From the NCBI GenBank assembly GCA_946636615.1, contig CAMPBE010000006.1:1-53570 (forward strand): a stretch of 53,570 nucleotides of DNA, in the 5' to 3' direction. The stretch is from an uncultured bacterium. Lineage in GTDB: Bacteria > Cyanobacteriota > Vampirovibrionia > Gastranaerophilales > Gastranaerophilaceae. A model generated the notes under the pieces. The model was not told the DNA's origin. It ran no database searches and saw only the letters and a list, made by a program, of their open reading frames with translations. The translations under genes and the position numbers were made by a program. Below are positions 51,528-53,570 of the stretch, piece by piece (positions within the stretch are counted from its first letter, which is position 1; each line of letters begins with the position of its first letter).

Positions 51528-53367
51528 CAGCTATCGCTTTTGCAGTATCCTGCTTCCTTTTCTCACTAATTAACTGTGCTCTCTCATCAGCATTGGAAAT
51601 AAATCCTATTTCTATCAAAATTGCAGGTGATGTAGTATGATTTATAACATAAAATTTAGATTTAAACAAACCTCTGTTAGGAGATTGAACTGCACTTGCC
51701 AATGATGCATGTACAGTTTGCGCAAGGCTTAAACTTTCCTGGTGATAATAGTGGGTTTCTACACCTGTAATTTCAGGTTTTACGCTAGAGTTAACATGAA
51801 TGCTGACAAATATATCAGGAGAATAATTTTCACTAATATTAACTCTTTCTTGTAGCGATACGGTAGAATCGTCATCTCTTGTCATCTCAACAGCGTATCC
51901 CTTTTGTTTTAATAGGGTTTCTACTTTTTTTGCAATATCAAGAGTGATATTTTTTTCCATAATTCCGCCGCCAATAGCTCCGCAATCAGAACCGCCATGA
52001 CCTGCATCAAGGACTATGCTTTGTTTTGTACTGTCTTTTTTGCGGGAAGATATTGTCATATCAGGATTTAATACTATAGGAGTTTCAACAAAATGAGTTT
52101 TTTCTGTTTTTTTCTTAACTTGTTTTACTGTAACTTTTAATGATCTTGCATCAGCGCCTAAATAAGTGTTGATAATCGCATCTTGTTCTATTGGAACTGT
52201 TAATTTTAATCCTATTTTGGGCATTAAATCGATTGTTGCTTTATCAAAAAATGTATTGGCAAATGTTTCTTTAAATTTTTCATCGCTATATTTAGATACG
52301 TTATATAAATACAAAATGAGCCTGTCATTATATCTGTCTAAGCCGTGGACAATAGGTGCTTCAAATTTTAATATCATTGATTCTGTCAGAGAATCAGCTT
52401 TTTCTTTTTGGTAGCCGTTTATGTTGCTTGAACTGTTATATAATGTGGTGTTGTTTAGTTTTGCATAATTAGCTATTAAGAAAGATTGGTTGTCGCTTGA
52501 ATATATCGGAATATAGTTACTCACATCTTCTGTTGTGATAACAATTCTGGCTTTGTTGACAGAAAATTGACCTATTTTAACTGATTCTGTTTCGTTAATT
52601 TTTATCTCTTTATTCCGAAGTTTTGTATCGACTAATGTGTTTGGCAAATCGTAAACAATACGTGACGGATTTTGCAGGATTAGGGGTCTTTCCACTGTTA
52701 CAGAACCAAAACCGTTTATTAAAATGCCGTTTTGCTTTGTGCTTATGTTGTTTAGATAATATCTTGTATTTAATTTTAACTCTTTCTTGGCGAAAATCTG
52801 TTCGGCAGATGAATTGAATGCATCTTGAATTTGTCCGACGATATTGTCGTTTGACTGGTTAACAGGTGTTGTAACCGTTAAGTATTCATAAAAATCGCTT
52901 GAGGATGAATGTTCATCCCGATATGTGTTTTGATAATATGAGTTATCACAGATGCTTCCGTTTTTAAATTTTACGATAATATGATTTTTTATACGTAAAA
53001 ATTGTATGCTTGACGGGTTAAATTCTTTGTCATGAAAAATTACAACTCGCACTTTGCAAGGATTATTTGAAAATTGGTTAATTTTAATTTCTTTAATATG
53101 ACCTGATTGAAAAATCCAATCTTGTTTTGGAATTGTAAGAATAGTATTATCAATATCAAAATACGCTCTACCGTCCATTTTGATTAATTTAATTCCATTG
53201 GTAATTGGATTTTCTACAGATGTATCATTAGCAGAAATGACAAACAAAGAGTTAGAAGTGTCAAAATTAGCGTTCGTAATTTTGAATATATCTTCTGCAT
53301 TTCCTTTAAGGGCAAATGAGATTATAAACATTATGCAAATTATGATAAATTTAATAAGCTTTTTCAT
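51493..53367 (-). CDS. N-acetylmuramoyl-L-alanine amidase with AMIN-like domain
   Basis: This 624-residue secreted enzyme has a signal peptide (residues 1-24, LIKFIIICIMFIISFALKGN), AMIN-like beta-sandwich regions (for example NPSRIVYDLPNTLVDTKLRN around 233), and a C-terminal Amidase_3 domain from residue about 445. Zinc and catalytic residues are seen in VLDAGHGGSD (His), GIMEKNITLDI (Glu), VSIHVNSS (His) and ILIEIGFISN (Glu). It would cleave the peptide from the glycan in peptidoglycan, as AmiC types do in cell separation. The stop overlaps the murI start, consistent with wall-related co-expression. Confidence 0.93.
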   Translation of the reverse strand: MKKLIKFIIICIMFIISFALKGNAEDIFKITNANFDTSNSLFVISANDTSVENPITNGIKLIKMDGRAYFDIDNTILTIPKQDWIFQSGHIKEIKINQFSNNPCKVRVVIFHDKEFNPSSIQFLRIKNHIIVKFKNGSICDNSYYQNTYRDEHSSSSDFYEYLTVTTPVNQSNDNIVGQIQDAFNSSAEQIFAKKELKLNTRYYLNNISTKQNGILINGFGSVTVERPLILQNPSRIVYDLPNTLVDTKLRNKEIKINETESVKIGQFSVNKARIVITTEDVSNYIPIYSSDNQSFLIANYAKLNNTTLYNSSSNINGYQKEKADSLTESMILKFEAPIVHGLDRYNDRLILYLYNVSKYSDEKFKETFANTFFDKATIDLMPKIGLKLTVPIEQDAIINTYLGADARSLKVTVKQVKKKTEKTHFVETPIVLNPDMTISSRKKDSTKQSIVLDAGHGGSDCGAIGGGIMEKNITLDIAKKVETLLKQKGYAVEMTRDDDSTVSLQERVNISENYSPDIFVSIHVNSSVKPEITGVETHYYHQESLSLAQTVHASLASAVQSPNRGLFKSKFYVINHTTSPAILIEIGFISNADERAQLISEKRKQDTAKAIADGIQKYLQQHK

Positions 53368-53467
53368 ATATATTTCTCGCCAATTTATATTATATAATTA
53401 TTGAGAAATGCAATCAAATTGTAACAAATTCCTAAACAATGCGTGATATATAATAAAATAATAAAAC

Positions 53468-53495
53468 TTGAAAAAAAATCTTTTTATAATATTAT
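53468..53495 (+). promoter_or_regulatory. Candidate promoter of tRNA-Arg
   Basis: TTGAAA (53468-53473) and TATTAT (53490-53495) are 16 bases apart, about 20 bases before the tRNA. An overlapping TATAAT (53485-53490) has no well-spaced -35. Confidence 0.4.
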
Positions 53496-53515
53496 AAGAG
53501 ATGTGATATAAATAA

Positions 53516-53570
<55 letters not shown>

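Overview
The window reads as chromosomal DNA from an AT-rich, Gram-negative bacterium. It best fits the non-photosynthetic cyanobacterial sister lineage found in animal guts (Gastranaerophilales, also called Melainabacteria or Vampirovibrionia). This is inference from the sequence alone. It rests on a prepilin with the N-terminal signature TLAEVLVTLGIIG, LPS-export genes (lptC and an LptA-like gene), a DUF3326 protein and a bifunctional-nuclease-family protein of the kind shared with cyanobacteria and plastids, and a LktA-type filamentous adhesin. Many short or repeat-poor proteins have no recognisable family.

Layout. 1-1.2 kb: a small unknown gene, then tRNA-Leu(UAG) on the minus strand with three 147-bp tandem repeats that duplicate its 5' end. 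1.2-4.7 kb (minus): prepilin, flavoprotein, sugar acetyltransferase and an FAD oxidoreductase. 4.8-7.2 kb (plus): a GT-C-like membrane protein and galE. 7.2-9.6 kb: a candidate small RNA, three small unknown genes and prmC. 9.9-16.5 kb: two large lineage-type genes, the second a TPS-domain adhesin with a long Asp-Thr repeat and a C-terminal PilZ domain. 16.5-19 kb: bioY, rimI and a GGDEF protein with an altered signature. 19-26.1 kb: unknown proteins alternating with a TIGR02757 protein, trmFO, a DUF1858 protein and a bifunctional-nuclease-family protein. 26.2-27.1 kb: tRNA-Ser(GCU), a GC-rich element carrying a second copy of the tRNA 3' end, palindromic repeats and a beheaded antitoxin gene. 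27.1-33.6 kb: rarA, the tightly packed pyrH-frr-cdsA-rnc-rpe operon, small unknown genes and a secreted parvulin. 33.6-44.4 kb (minus): tuf, a large HD-domain protein, and the chain lptC-lptA-like-TPR-dprA-topA-aroE, in which neighbouring genes overlap. 44.5-47 kb (minus): accC, accB and efp. 47.2-53.6 kb: unknown proteins including an EF-hand/LysM protein, murI, a cell-wall amidase and the start of tRNA-Arg(ACG).

The genes connect in several ways. Biotin uptake (bioY) supports the biotin-dependent acetyl-CoA carboxylase subunits (accB, accC). cdsA, the Lpt genes, galE and the glycosyltransferase-like genes serve the envelope. murI and the amidase act in peptidoglycan metabolism. The GGDEF and PilZ domains point to cyclic-di-GMP signalling around a surface adhesin.

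The most unusual signals are these: two related ~100-bp GC-rich elements, each lodged at a tRNA gene and flanked by duplicated tRNA sequence; a PilZ domain fused to a secreted adhesin; palindromic repeats that have been translated into MurI and a TIGR02757 protein; and an RNase III in which a catalytic aspartate is replaced by cysteine.
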